This document shows positions 34,636-46,453 of a DNA stretch of 64,000 nt, in pieces. Made by a program: the position numbers and the translations under genes. Numbering within the stretch: position 1 is the first letter of the stretch; each line of letters starts with the position of its first letter. Below the pieces are notes generated by a model that made no database searches, was not told the origin of the DNA, and saw only the letters and a program-made list of their open reading frames with translations. The DNA lies in the NCBI RefSeq assembly GCF_030817275.1, contig NZ_JAUSZD010000002.1, forward strand, positions 558,001 through 622,000, given 5' to 3'. The stretch is from Paenibacillus sp. V4I7. Its GTDB lineage: Bacteria; Bacillota; Bacilli; Paenibacillales; NBRC-103111.

Positions 34636-35858
34636 TGGACTGATCCTCTTTCTGCAGCAGTTTCTTGGGTGGCGATGGCAATAAGCTCATCGATGGATTT
34701 CACTTGACGATGGGTACGAATGAATGAAGTGCCAATTGCTAACGACAAGCGCTGTGCACGCTCTCTTGCAGCTGCATCTTCGATTTTATCAATATCAGCC
34801 ACATGTGCAAGGCCAACAATACGGCGCACCATTTTAGCTCCGGCGAAACCGACTGTGTCTTGGAGCAGATTGGCTAGAAAATAGTTTTGATAGCCAGGTG
34901 TTTGAAATACACGATCTACACCATGCTCATTCCATAAAGTGCGGAATTTCGTTTCGAAATGGGTCCATACGTCCTTCACGGTTTGTAGTAAGTATGCACG
35001 ATAGGAAGCACGGCTCTCACTATCCTTACTCCATCCCTCTTGAGCAGCGAAATTGAGGAGTAGGTTCGCGAGTACAGCGCCAATATCGAAACCCATCGGC
35101 CCATAGTAAGCGAACTCTGGATCAATCACCTTCGTAGAATCAGGTTTAATAAAGATACTTCCCGTGTGCAGATCGCCATGAAGGAGCGCTTGTGCACTTG
35201 TAAGGAATTTGTTGCGAAGAATAGCTACTTCAAAGTGAAGCTCGCTGTCCGCCCAAAGCTGTTCTGCCGCATCGCGGATGTGAGCTTCGAAATTGTTCGT
35301 TTCTGCATCGCGATATGGATCATCGAAGATCAAATCCTCTGTAATTTTACAAAGCTCGGGATTGATGAATCGACCTTGTTGGATTTTCTTTTCTTGTTGG
35401 TTTTTGCCTAGATCCGATGTGAAAAATAACGTATTTGCTAGAAAGCGACCGATATGCTCAGCAAAGAGTGGGTACTGATTACCTTCAATTAACCCTCTGC
35501 GCATAATGACATGGTCACTAAGATCTTCCATCACGGTAAGCGCCAAATCAGCATCATAGGCATAAACATGAGGTACGAGGTCTGGATTCAAGCCTTCTTC
35601 AATTAAGAGCGCTTCACTTTCAATTCGTGCGCGGTCCAGTGTTAACGGCCAGGATTCGCCGACAACTTTGGCATAAGGAAGGGCTTGTTTTAAAATAATA
35701 CTTTTTCCTGTAGCTGTTTCCGATATGCGAAAAACGAGATTTAAGTTGCCGTCGCCGATTTCATGACTAGTTAAGTCTGAGCTCGGTTGAAACAGATTTG
35801 GAATTTGACGTGCGTATTCAATCGCTTGGACTTCACTTAAAGGATGATAAGTGGACAT
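34632..35858 (-). CDS. mtnK: S-methyl-5-thioribose kinase
   Basis: 408 residues, a choline-kinase-like fold. Key motifs: [13 protein letters not shown] nucleotide loop, [10 protein letters not shown] with the ATP-binding Lys, [11 protein letters not shown] catalytic loop and [17 protein letters not shown] metal loop. It phosphorylates methylthioribose with ATP, feeding MtnA. GGAGG precedes ATG 35858. In B. subtilis the mtnKA leader contains an S-box riboswitch; I do not see its conserved core in the 207 bases upstream here. Confidence 0.95.
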   Translation of the reverse strand: MSTYHPLSEVQAIEYARQIPNLFQPSSDLTSHEIGDGNLNLVFRISETATGKSIILKQALPYAKVVGESWPLTLDRARIESEALLIEEGLNPDLVPHVYAYDADLALTVMEDLSDHVIMRRGLIEGNQYPLFAEHIGRFLANTLFFTSDLGKNQQEKKIQQGRFINPELCKITEDLIFDDPYRDAETNNFEAHIRDAAEQLWADSELHFEVAILRNKFLTSAQALLHGDLHTGSIFIKPDSTKVIDPEFAYYGPMGFDIGAVLANLLLNFAAQEGWSKDSESRASYRAYLLQTVKDVWTHFETKFRTLWNEHGVDRVFQTPGYQNYFLANLLQDTVGFAGAKMVRRIVGLAHVADIDKIEDAAARERAQRLSLAIGTSFIRTHRQVKSIDELIAIATQETAAERGSVQ

Positions 35859-36065
35859 GTAGTAACCTCCTATGATTCATTGGATTTAATTCCAACTAAC
35901 TTACTATGTTTTAATTGTCTTTTCCTAGTATAAGACAAAATGTAGCTGCTTGAAATACTAACTTTGGAAATGTTGCACAAATTACATAAAATAAGCGCTT
36001 CTAACGTAAATTAACGTGTACATGAACAGAATATAACCGATAAATAAAAGATCAGGAGGTTTACT

Positions 36066-36518
36066 ATGGTGACAACGTCCTTAACTCAATCTATCCAAGT
36101 TGTTCTGAATAAGCAAATTGCAAATTGGGGTTTACTTTATGTCAAGCTGCACAACTTTCATTGGTATGTGAAAGGTAATCAGTTTTTCACGCTGCATGTT
36201 AAATTTGAAGAGCTATATAATGAAGCTGCCCTTCACGTGGACGAGCTGGCTGAACGGTTGCTTTCTATCGGTGGTCAGCCGGCGGCTACAATGAAAGCTT
36301 TTATGGAATTATCGTCCCTTAAAGAGGCTTCGGGTACAGAAACCCCCACGAAAATGGTCGAAGCTGTTATAGAAGATTTCACGATCCTTACGCAAGAATT
36401 AAAAGCCGGCATGCAGGCTTGTGAAGAGGTTCAAGATGAGACGACGGCCGATATACTTTTAGCTATTCAAACTTCCTTGGAAAAGCATCGCTGGATGCTA
36501 CAGTCGTTCCTAGGCTAG
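36066..36518 (+). CDS. dps: Dps-family ferritin-like DNA-protecting protein
   Basis: 150 residues, four-helix bundle. Dps ferroxidase ligands are in LHNFHWYVKGNQFFTLHVKFEELY (His, and downstream Asp/Glu) and HVDELAERL. It forms a hollow dodecamer that oxidises and stores iron and shields DNA from peroxide. AGGAGG lies 7 bases before the ATG. It is divergent from mtnK; the shared 207-base gap has no other gene, and I could not identify a PerR or SigB site with confidence. Confidence 0.92.
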   Translation: MVTTSLTQSIQVVLNKQIANWGLLYVKLHNFHWYVKGNQFFTLHVKFEELYNEAALHVDELAERLLSIGGQPAATMKAFMELSSLKEASGTETPTKMVEAVIEDFTILTQELKAGMQACEEVQDETTADILLAIQTSLEKHRWMLQSFLG

Positions 36519-36612
36519 TCCAAGTTTACAAAATCTTTAACCAGAACAAACATGTGGATGATGAATCTTGGCTATACTTGGGAGCAAAACAGTTCTGGAG
36601 GATGTCATTGTG

Positions 36613-36780
36613 ATGAAAATCCTGAATCTGCTGCTTGTTGTGGCTGCGTGCTTCTTCTTGCTCCTGATCGCTTTCGATGCTGATGCTCCTAGCGCGGCTG
36701 CTGACCCAAATCCCATGAAACAAAATCAAGATCAGTTTACCCGCATACAACCAACGTATTACGCCGAAACTTCGAAATAA
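36613..36780 (+). CDS. Very small secreted or membrane-anchored peptide, unknown
   Basis: About 55 residues from ATG 36613; GTG 36610 is also possible with GGAGG at 36597-36601. The first 20 residues form a hydrophobic segment (KILNLLLVVAACFFLLLIAF), followed by a polar tail ending QPTYYAETSK. It could be a signal-anchored peptide or a secreted pro-peptide. A clean terminator directly follows, supporting a real short transcript. Not recognised. Confidence 0.55.
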   Translation: MKILNLLLVVAACFFLLLIAFDADAPSAAADPNPMKQNQDQFTRIQPTYYAETSK

Positions 36781-36787
36781 ATGAGAG

Positions 36788-36825
36788 TAAAGGGGTGGCC
36801 CCATTTGGCCATCCCTTTATTATAG
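36788..36825 (+). terminator. Terminator after the small peptide gene
   Basis: AAAGGGGTGGCC (36789-36800) pairs with GGCCATCCCTTT (36807-36818) with one wobble, followed by ATTATAG. Confidence 0.7.
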
Positions 36826-36935
36826 TTTGTCAATAGTGGTCGTATCTTGTGTATGCCAAGTTGCGTCACATTGTTTTGTGGCCTCAGATTCCTTATAATA
36901 AATAAGATTAATGAGGAGAACGAGGTGTTTGCGTC

Positions 36936-37505
36936 ATGGGGAAACCAAAGGCCCTGAAAGAATGGGCATCGGCTGTTAAAGCATTGGAAGATGGTACGCA
37001 AATTTTTATTATGCGTAAGGGAGGAATTGTTGAGGAAACAAAAGATTTTCAAGTGGAATCCGCTGATTTCTTTCTCTATCCAACGTATGAACATCAGAGA
37101 AAAGAACTATTGAAGGAAGATTACCGAGGGGTTATCGATGAATCTCTAATAGGTTGGCGTGCAGAGGATACGCATGTAACCATTAACAGCTATGCTCGAA
37201 TGGTTGAAGATATAGAGGTAAGTGATCAAGAACAGTTGAATAAACTATATCCCTATCACATTTGGACCGAAAATTTCACAGAAGAAAGATTAAAGTGGAA
37301 ACGCAAAAATCCGATTCATATCATGTTGTTAAGGGTATATATATTGGTACAACCTTTGCGTATTCCGATCGAGCAAGCCTATATAGGCTGCAAATCATGG
37401 ATTGAGCTTGGGACTGATGTACCAGAAGAGTCTTCTTTGGTTCCCGTCTTGAGCGATGGGGAGTTTGCAGCGATGGTTGCTGAAATTAAACATACTTTGG
37501 CGTAA
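36936..37505 (+). CDS. DUF1802 family protein
   Basis: 189 residues, soluble. The opening ALKEWASAVKALEDGTQIFIMRKGGI and the ESADFFLYPTYEHQRKELLK block are characteristic of DUF1802, a family of unknown function in Firmicutes and cyanobacteria. It stands just upstream of the SUF operon but has its own terminator-like hairpin. Confidence 0.8.
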   Translation: MGKPKALKEWASAVKALEDGTQIFIMRKGGIVEETKDFQVESADFFLYPTYEHQRKELLKEDYRGVIDESLIGWRAEDTHVTINSYARMVEDIEVSDQEQLNKLYPYHIWTENFTEERLKWKRKNPIHIMLLRVYILVQPLRIPIEQAYIGCKSWIELGTDVPEESSLVPVLSDGEFAAMVAEIKHTLA

Positions 37506-37507
37506 TT

Positions 37508-37543
37508 AAAAAGGTAGCATTTTCAGAAAATGACCATCTTTTT
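37508..37543 (+). terminator. Terminator-like hairpin after DUF1802 gene
   Basis: AAGGTAGCATTTTC can pair with GAAAATGACCATCTT with two mismatches, followed by T-rich sequence. Confidence 0.5.
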
Positions 37544-37579
37544 CATGCAAATGCCCTTTCTTGATTTAACATAGTAAGT

Positions 37580-37638
37580 TATAATAGAATTATTCTAATG
37601 AGAATCAATGATAATCAATTGAAATGGTTGTCATTATC
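37580..37638 (+). promoter_or_regulatory. suf operon promoter region with Fur-box-like hexamers
   Basis: TATAAT at 37580-37585 is followed by GAGAAT (37600-37605), GATAAT (37610-37615) and inverted ATTATC (37633-37638). GATAAT-type repeats are the building blocks of Fur boxes, and SUF systems are commonly iron-responsive. No good -35 is seen at standard spacing, so this is a tentative call. Confidence 0.35.
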
Positions 37639-37672
37639 TTGTACATTCAAACACATTATGGAGGCTTAAGAA

Positions 37673-38503
37673 ATGGCGAATTCATCAACATTTACAATAG
37701 ACGGTCTAAAAGCGAACGTCGAAGGAAAGGAAATTTTAAAGGGTCTCAGCCTAGAAGTTAAAGGCGGCGAAATTCATGCTATCATGGGACCAAACGGTAC
37801 AGGTAAAAGTACATTGGCGGCTGCTCTGATGGGTCACCCGAAATATGAAGTAACAGAGGGTTCTGTAACATTAGATGGTGAAGATGTTCTTGAAATGGCT
37901 GTGGACGAAAGAGCACGCGCTGGTTTGTTCTTAGCCATGCAATATCCAAGTGAAATCACAGGCGTAACGAATGCTGACTTCTTGCGCAGTGCGATGAACG
38001 TACGCCGCGGTGAAGGCAACGAAATTTCGTTGATCAAGTTCATTCGCCAAATGGAAGCAAAGATGAAGCAGCTAGAAATGAACCCAGAATTTATGCACCG
38101 TTACCTGAACGAAGGCTTCTCCGGTGGGGAGAAGAAACGTAACGAGATTCTACAAATGCTTTTGCTTGAGCCAAAGTTTGTTATTCTAGATGAAATTGAC
38201 TCCGGACTCGATATCGACGCTTTACGTATCGTAGCTGAAGGTGTTAATGCTATGCGCAGCGAAGATCGTGGCTTCTTAATCATTACGCATTACCAACGTT
38301 TGCTCAACTACGTTAAACCTGATTTTGTACATGTTATGATGCAAGGTCGTATTGTAAAATCCGGTGGTCCTGAGCTTGCAGAGCGTTTGGAATCGGAAGG
38401 TTACGATTGGATCAAAGAAGAGCTCGGCATCGTGGATGAAACCGTTGGTCAAGACACGGAAGAATTCAAAGTTCCAATGAACACGCCTGGACCGAAGTAC
38501 TAA
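37673..38503 (+). CDS. sufC: Fe-S cluster assembly ATPase SufC
   Basis: 276 residues. ABC-type ATPase with Walker [10 protein letters not shown], SufC-specific [21 protein letters not shown], signature [15 protein letters not shown], Walker [17 protein letters not shown] and switch His ITHYQRLL. It pairs with SufB/SufD to make the SufBCD scaffold. The C-terminus is about 15 residues longer than usual ([21 protein letters not shown]). First gene of sufCDSUB; GGAGG upstream. Confidence 0.97.
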   Translation: MANSSTFTIDGLKANVEGKEILKGLSLEVKGGEIHAIMGPNGTGKSTLAAALMGHPKYEVTEGSVTLDGEDVLEMAVDERARAGLFLAMQYPSEITGVTNADFLRSAMNVRRGEGNEISLIKFIRQMEAKMKQLEMNPEFMHRYLNEGFSGGEKKRNEILQMLLLEPKFVILDEIDSGLDIDALRIVAEGVNAMRSEDRGFLIITHYQRLLNYVKPDFVHVMMQGRIVKSGGPELAERLESEGYDWIKEELGIVDETVGQDTEEFKVPMNTPGPKY

Positions 38504-38510
38504 AGGAGGA

Positions 38511-38538
38511 GGGACTTTGGTCTACGACCCAAGGTCCC
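38511..38538 (+). other. Hairpin 1 of a tandem pair between sufC and sufD
   Basis: GGGACTTTGGTC (38511-38522) pairs with GACCCAAGGTCCC (38526-38538) with one wobble and one bulge. No T-run follows, so it is not a terminator; a related hairpin follows 6 bases later. Confidence 0.75.
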
Positions 38539-38544
38539 AGAAAG

Positions 38545-38575
38545 GAGAGACTTTGATCTTCGATCAAAGATCCCT
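38545..38575 (+). other. Hairpin 2 of a tandem pair between sufC and sufD
   Basis: CTTTGATC (38551-38558) pairs perfectly with GATCAAAG (38562-38569) around TTC. The 32-base unit is about 80 percent identical to hairpin 1 and lies 7-10 bases before the sufD ribosome site. Confidence 0.75.
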
Positions 38576-38591
38576 ATAAATGGAGGAAACC

Positions 38592-41531
<2,940 letters not shown>

Positions 41532-41603
41532 CGCAAAAGCGATGCATAGAATAGAAAAGCTGTTTTTGGGTTACTGCACAAAAATTCTAAGGAGGAATCA
41601 ACC

Positions 41604-43001
41604 ATGGCTAAACAAATGCCAGATCTCGAGGATTATAAATATGGTTTTAGAGATGAGCACAAATCGATTTTTCAATCGGGTAAAGGCTTAACTCGTGAAA
41701 TCGTTGAAGAAATCTCCAGAATTAAAGGCGAACCTGAGTGGATGCTTGAGTTTCGTTTGAAATCCTTGGAGCAATTTTTCAAAATGCCAATGCCACGTTG
41801 GGGCGGAAACATGGATGATCTGGATTTCGATGATATCCAGTACTATGTAAGACCGTCTGAGAAGCAAGGCAAAACGTGGGAAGAAGTTCCTACAGAAATT
41901 AAAGAAACATTCGACAAACTTGGTATTCCTGAAGCGGAACAAAAATTCTTAGCTGGTGTATCGGCTCAGTATGAATCTGAAGTTGTTTACCACAGCATGC
42001 AAAAGGAACTTGAAGACCAAGGCGTTATCTTTACAGATACGGATTCGGCTCTTCGTGAATATCCTGAGCTGTTTAGACAATATTTCGGAACTATTATTCC
42101 GCCCAGCGATAATAAATTCGCTGCGTTGAATAGTGCGGTATGGTCCGGTGGTTCCTTCATCTATGTCCCTAAAGGCGTAAAATGTGAAGTTCCATTGCAG
42201 GCTTACTTCCGTATTAACTCCGAGAACATGGGACAATTCGAGCGTACATTGATCATCACCGATGAGGAAAGCTTCGTGCACTACGTAGAGGGCTGTACTG
42301 CTCCTATTTACAGCACAAACTCCCTTCATAGCGCAGTAGTAGAAATCGTATGTCTCAAAAACTCCCGTGCACGTTACACAACGATTCAAAACTGGGCACC
42401 GAACATCTACAACCTCGTTACAAAACGTGCGGTTGCAGAAGAAGGCGCTACAATGGAATGGGTCGATGGTAACATTGGTTCCAAGCTGACGATGAAGTAC
42501 CCAGCTGTTGTGCTGAAAGGCCGCGGCGCTAAAGGGATGGTTCTTTCCATCGCTGTAGCTGGTAAAGGGCAGCACCAAGACGCTGGCGCGAAAATGACGC
42601 ATCTGGCGCCTGACACAACTTCGACGATCGTATCCAAATCGATCTCCAAACACGGTGGTAAAGTTACGTACCGTGGTCTGGCTTCCTTCGGACGCAACTC
42701 CCAAGGTTCCAAAGCAAACATCAAATGTGATACGTTGATTCTAGATAACGAGTCAACGTCAGATACGATTCCATATAATGAAATCATGAACGACAACATT
42801 ACGCTAGAGCATGAAGCAACAGTATCCAAGGTATCTGAGGACCAATTGTTCTACCTCATGAGCCGCGGTCTTACTGAGGCTGAAGCAACGCAAATGATCG
42901 TTATGGGCTTCATTGAGCCGTTCACGAAAGAACTTCCAATGGAATATGCCGTAGAAATGAATCGTCTCATTAAATTTGAGATGGAAGGTTCCATCGGTTA
43001 A
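41604..43001 (+). CDS. sufB: Fe-S cluster assembly protein SufB
   Basis: 465 residues. SufB scaffold: [22 protein letters not shown] start, [35 protein letters not shown], beta-helix with the conserved Cys-containing [20 protein letters not shown], and terminal [22 protein letters not shown]. It assembles the cluster with SufC and SufD. Last gene of the operon; AGGAGG upstream, strong terminator after. Confidence 0.98.
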   Translation: MAKQMPDLEDYKYGFRDEHKSIFQSGKGLTREIVEEISRIKGEPEWMLEFRLKSLEQFFKMPMPRWGGNMDDLDFDDIQYYVRPSEKQGKTWEEVPTEIKETFDKLGIPEAEQKFLAGVSAQYESEVVYHSMQKELEDQGVIFTDTDSALREYPELFRQYFGTIIPPSDNKFAALNSAVWSGGSFIYVPKGVKCEVPLQAYFRINSENMGQFERTLIITDEESFVHYVEGCTAPIYSTNSLHSAVVEIVCLKNSRARYTTIQNWAPNIYNLVTKRAVAEEGATMEWVDGNIGSKLTMKYPAVVLKGRGAKGMVLSIAVAGKGQHQDAGAKMTHLAPDTTSTIVSKSISKHGGKVTYRGLASFGRNSQGSKANIKCDTLILDNESTSDTIPYNEIMNDNITLEHEATVSKVSEDQLFYLMSRGLTEAEATQMIVMGFIEPFTKELPMEYAVEMNRLIKFEMEGSIG

Positions 43002-43017
43002 TTGATATACACAACTT

Positions 43018-43053
43018 AAAGCGTGCCCGAGTTTCTCGGGCACGCTTTTTTTA
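43018..43053 (+). terminator. suf operon terminator
   Basis: GCGTGCCCGAG (43021-43031) and CTCGGGCACGC (43035-43045) make a perfect 11-bp stem with TTT loop, followed by T7. Confidence 0.95.
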
Positions 43054-43181
43054 GTTAATATTTGTCTGGCAAAGCTTCCAAGATGATCCAAGCAGTTCAA
43101 ATGGCCTTTTATGCATATTTGCAAGCCACTTGTCTCACTCTATAGAGGATAATTATGTGTCCCTAAAGGAGAATAGAAGCG

Positions 43182-44285
43182 ATGTGGAAAAGGCTTAAAG
43201 TAGCAGCAATTGGTAGCATAGTAGTCATGATGGCAACTACAACCGCTTGTGGGAGGGATAATGTCAGCCCTGATAATGCGGCACCAACGCAGAATCCTAC
43301 AGCACAATCAGGTACAGGTAATATGCAGTCTCAGAGCTTGTCACAACCAGGACAAGGAACGACATTAGGTAATGGTGACGCTGTTGTACCCATTAAAGCG
43401 ATTAACAATGTAAATTATGTAGCTGCACGTGAACTTATCGAAACCTTAAATTTCCAGTCAAACTGGGAGGAAGGCAATCAGAAGCTGTTAATTGGCGATT
43501 ATGACGCAAACTACGAAGTGACAATGAATTCGACGAAAGCGATGAAGGATGGTTCAGAAATCCGAGTTAGCCAACCCTTTATCAAGGAGGGGGATACGGC
43601 TTATTTACCAGTCTCTGCTTTGGCAGACTTATTTCAAGAAGATATGTCTTATGAAGTGCAGAATGGTCAATTGTTGATTCATGCTGCTCCGGTTGCTCCA
43701 ATTGAGCGTGAAGATGATAACGACCCCCGCGGTAATACAGTGGAGCTTGAGTTTGGCGATGATCCGACGGATCCTTTCAAAGGTGAAGGTTCGGGAGCGA
43801 ACCCGGCTTCTATGCCACAAGATGGGGATGACCTTGAAGTGTGGGCATCCACTAATCAGGAAGAAATAATGCCAGTTCTTAAGAACATTAATATTAATGC
43901 AATGATTAACAAAGGCAAACAATACTTAGGTGTGAAATATAAGTTCGGTACAGGACCTTATCCGCAAACAGGAAAATTTGATTGCTCGACGTTTACCCAA
44001 TATGTATTTGGAAAATATGGTATAAAGCTACCGAGGATTGCTCGTCAACAAGCGGCGCATGGGAATTTGGTTAGCCGAAAATCCTTACGCAAAGGTGATT
44101 TGATGTTTTTCTATGTACCAGGTCGATTCAAAACCAATAAAACAGTTGGACACGTTGGTATTTATATAGGCAACATGCAAATGCTCCATGCTTCACCTAA
44201 ACCAAAGAATGGTGTTCAGATCACTAATATTAATAAAGCGTATTGGAAATCAACGTTTCTAAGAGCAAAACGCATCGCATATTAA
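43182..44285 (+). CDS. NlpC/P60 peptidoglycan hydrolase with copper-amine-oxidase-like N-domain
   Basis: 367 residues. Signal segment with Cys near 23 (MATTTACG, a weak lipobox). Residues about 60-165 match the 'copper amine oxidase N-terminal' wall-binding repeat (VPIKAINNVNYVAARELIETLNF...YLPVSALADLF). A Ser/Pro/Asp-rich linker leads to an NlpC/P60 domain (about 245-365) with catalytic Cys in FDCSTFTQYVF and His in VGHVGIYIG and LHASP. It likely cuts D-Glu-DAP bonds in the wall. AAAGGAG upstream; own terminator. Confidence 0.9.
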   Translation: MWKRLKVAAIGSIVVMMATTTACGRDNVSPDNAAPTQNPTAQSGTGNMQSQSLSQPGQGTTLGNGDAVVPIKAINNVNYVAARELIETLNFQSNWEEGNQKLLIGDYDANYEVTMNSTKAMKDGSEIRVSQPFIKEGDTAYLPVSALADLFQEDMSYEVQNGQLLIHAAPVAPIEREDDNDPRGNTVELEFGDDPTDPFKGEGSGANPASMPQDGDDLEVWASTNQEEIMPVLKNININAMINKGKQYLGVKYKFGTGPYPQTGKFDCSTFTQYVFGKYGIKLPRIARQQAAHGNLVSRKSLRKGDLMFFYVPGRFKTNKTVGHVGIYIGNMQMLHASPKPKNGVQITNINKAYWKSTFLRAKRIAY

Positions 44286-44291
44286 TTCGTT

Positions 44292-44326
44292 AAAGTCTAT
44301 CCTTCGGGATAGACTTCTTTTATTTT
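44292..44326 (+). terminator. Terminator after the NlpC/P60 gene
   Basis: AAGTCTATCC (44293-44302), TTCG tetraloop, GGATAGACTT (44307-44316), then CTTTTATTTTT. Confidence 0.93.
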
Positions 44327-44400
44327 TCAATAAATTGAAACAAAAGGTCTGTTCGCGCGTTTTATCTAGTATAAAGATTTGAATGGAGGAAGTTGAATCG

Positions 44401-44622
44401 ATGAATATTGCGCTCTTCGAAAAATTGGTGGACGGACAGCTACAAAAAATTAGTGAACGCCCATGGGATGAGCAACTCATTCAAGCCTTAAATGTAGCTA
44501 ACTTTGTTCTTATTGGCGGTAAGGAATATGAAATGATTGAAGGAAGATTGAACTTAGATCTTAATGTTTTTGAGCTTCTGTTGGTTACGGTAAGCTCAGG
44601 AGGGGGAGGGAACAGGCAGTGA
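44401..44622 (+). CDS. Small unknown protein, first gene of the ATP-grasp operon
   Basis: 73 residues from ATG 44401 (GGAGGA 10 bases upstream; an earlier in-frame ATG at 44383 overlaps that site). Acidic, soluble, one alpha/beta unit, ending SSGGGGNRQ. The stop overlaps the start of the following secreted protein by 4 bases, tying it to the operon. Not recognised. Confidence 0.6.
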   Translation: MNIALFEKLVDGQLQKISERPWDEQLIQALNVANFVLIGGKEYEMIEGRLNLDLNVFELLLVTVSSGGGGNRQ

Positions 44623-45251
44623 AACGACCGCTTAAAGTACTTTCCACCTCTATAGGCATCATGCTTGTAAGTCATATGCTGCTGCTATCAGCGCATGCCG
44701 CAGAGTCTCCAAATCCGAGTGCTGTATCTAAGCTGGTTGAATGGTCTTCTGAAGACGTCAAAGCTTATTACGACCCTTCGGTTGACTGGAGTTTGCCCGT
44801 GCCCGTGCTATCGGATAATAAAACGACGTCGCCTTCTCCATCTCCTACGCCTGAAGCAGGGGGGAGCTCAACGGGCTTTGGAGGAATGAACCAGATAACC
44901 GGTGGCGGTGGTTTTGGTTGGGATGATTTATTACTATACCATTTGATCTTTAATACGGTAAGTCCTTACTCATCAAGCAGTTGGGGCAGCAATCACCGTT
45001 CCTATCATTATCGTTCAAATACGCCATATGTGACGAAAACCTATCAACCGAATTCGTTCTCAAATCGATCCACAACGAAGACACCAACAACCTCGAGTGG
45101 AACAGGCTCGTTTACAACTAATAAGTCATCGTCAAACAGTGCGAGCGGCGGAACAACATCAAGCTCCAAATCGACCTCAACCTCTTCCAGTAGTATTGGC
45201 GGTAAATCAAGTGGTTTCAGCTCTTCGTCAAGCTCCAGTTCGGGAGGTTAA
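44619..45251 (+). CDS. Secreted Ser/Thr/Gly-rich protein, DUF1190-like by layout
   Basis: 210 residues from GTG 44619. Signal peptide (about 1-27, ending SAHA), a short folded part (about 28-58), a Gly-rich and aromatic segment GFGWDDLLLYHLIFNTV (about 100-116), then a long low-complexity tail of Ser, Thr, Asn and Lys ending in runs of Ser and SGG. This is the same order as E. coli YgiB/YjfM (DUF1190), which is encoded next to an ATP-grasp ligase as here; sequence similarity itself is not obvious. The tail may be the target of the ligase (inference). Confidence 0.65.
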   Translation: MKRPLKVLSTSIGIMLVSHMLLLSAHAAESPNPSAVSKLVEWSSEDVKAYYDPSVDWSLPVPVLSDNKTTSPSPSPTPEAGGSSTGFGGMNQITGGGGFGWDDLLLYHLIFNTVSPYSSSSWGSNHRSYHYRSNTPYVTKTYQPNSFSNRSTTKTPTTSSGTGSFTTNKSSSNSASGGTTSSSKSTSTSSSSIGGKSSGFSSSSSSSSGG

Positions 45252-45256
45252 TTTCT

Positions 45257-46453
45257 GTGATATATGAAGTCATCGGGACGCCTTCTCCCAACAGAGATCA
45301 TAGGGTGCTGCAGCTGGCAGGCCTTGGTTTTACATGGGCAGATATGGAAGAGGAAGCGTACTGGATTGACCAACTAGTGGTTATGCAGCGACATGCATAC
45401 GAAGAACTTATCCATGCGGCTGGAGGTTTGTGGCGCGTGTTTGATAAGACGGTTCGTTATGTGAAAGGGAAGAGGGAATTATATGAGCTCTTGTCTATTC
45501 CTGAAGTGCTGTGGGATGGGTTAGATCGACTCGAGCCGGGTGCCGCGGGCTTCATTAGTCGATATGCAAGGTTTGATTTTACCGTGAATCAGGAAGGCGG
45601 TATTAAGCTTTTAGAGCTGAATGCAGATACACCTACAGGGTATGTAGAAGCAGCGATCGCTACACCCTGGTTATGTGATCAAATGGGAATAGAATCACCA
45701 AACCATGCTATGAAAGAACTAATCCGCTCAGCGTGGGAGATCGAAGCGCCTGACTTTGCTACCTGCATTGCATATGGAAAGCATGTTGAAGATACGGGAA
45801 CCATAGATGCTCTTGTAGCGCATAGCGGAAGAAAGGTAACCTGTTTCGATTGTTTGGATTTATGGATTGACGAAGGCGTCGTTAAGGTCGGAGAGAACCA
45901 AATCATCAACAAAATGTTTGCGCTATACCCAAAGGAATGGATGGGCATTGATGATGGAGGAGAGGCCTTCTCTTATGCGATTGAAGAACGATTCATACAA
46001 GTTTTCAATCCATTACATGCGGTCATCTTGCAGTCAAAAGGCTTGCAAGCCATCATATGGGGCTTGCATGAGGAAGGCGCAGAATTGTTCACCTCAGATG
46101 AGCATGAGGCAATAAGGACCTATATGCTGCCTACTTATATGACGCCTGATCTTACAGGTGATTACGTGTCCAAATCCATGTTCGGTAGAGAAGGCGGCTC
46201 GGTTGAGTTGTATAACACGCAGGGTGAATTAGAGGTCAAAGATGAAGTTGGCTTTGATACGAGTGTGTTTTTCAAGCGTGTTTATCAGCAGCGAGCCGAT
46301 TTACCCGAGCTATCTTTTGCTCATGGAAATAAACATTTATTAACAGGTCTCTTTGTCCTTAACGGAACACCGTGCGGGCTATTAGGGAGAGCAGGTGGGA
46401 TGATTACAGGAAATGCTAGTCAATTTGTAGCGATAGGAGTGAAAGCACCTTGA
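45257..46453 (+). CDS. Glutathionylspermidine synthase-like ATP-grasp ligase (YgiC/YjfC-like)
   Basis: 398 residues from GTG 45257 (GGGAGG 9 bases upstream). Matches the C-terminal synthetase half of GspS: RYARFDFTVNQEGGIKLLELNADTPTG (about 102-128), the phosphate/Mg region FNPLHAVILQSKGLQAIIW, and GREGGSVELYN with YVSKSMFG, where the ATP-binding Lys and grasp loop sit, then GLFVLNGTPCGLLGRAGGMITGNASQFVAIGV. No amidase half. Such stand-alone ligases (YgiC, YjfC) are thought to form amide bonds on peptides or polyamines, not glutathionylspermidine itself. Flanked by a Ser-rich secreted protein and DUF350. Confidence 0.85.
   Translation: MIYEVIGTPSPNRDHRVLQLAGLGFTWADMEEEAYWIDQLVVMQRHAYEELIHAAGGLWRVFDKTVRYVKGKRELYELLSIPEVLWDGLDRLEPGAAGFISRYARFDFTVNQEGGIKLLELNADTPTGYVEAAIATPWLCDQMGIESPNHAMKELIRSAWEIEAPDFATCIAYGKHVEDTGTIDALVAHSGRKVTCFDCLDLWIDEGVVKVGENQIINKMFALYPKEWMGIDDGGEAFSYAIEERFIQVFNPLHAVILQSKGLQAIIWGLHEEGAELFTSDEHEAIRTYMLPTYMTPDLTGDYVSKSMFGREGGSVELYNTQGELEVKDEVGFDTSVFFKRVYQQRADLPELSFAHGNKHLLTGLFVLNGTPCGLLGRAGGMITGNASQFVAIGVKAP

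Noticed and set aside
33694-34643. Several long open frames on the plus strand opposite mtnA
   Set aside because: They mirror the G+C-rich mtnA gene, lack ribosome sites and show no family features.
41949-42829. Long open frames on the minus strand inside sufB (251 and 140 residues)
   Set aside because: sufB is certain on the opposite strand; the minus frames have Cys- and Phe-rich, non-protein-like composition.
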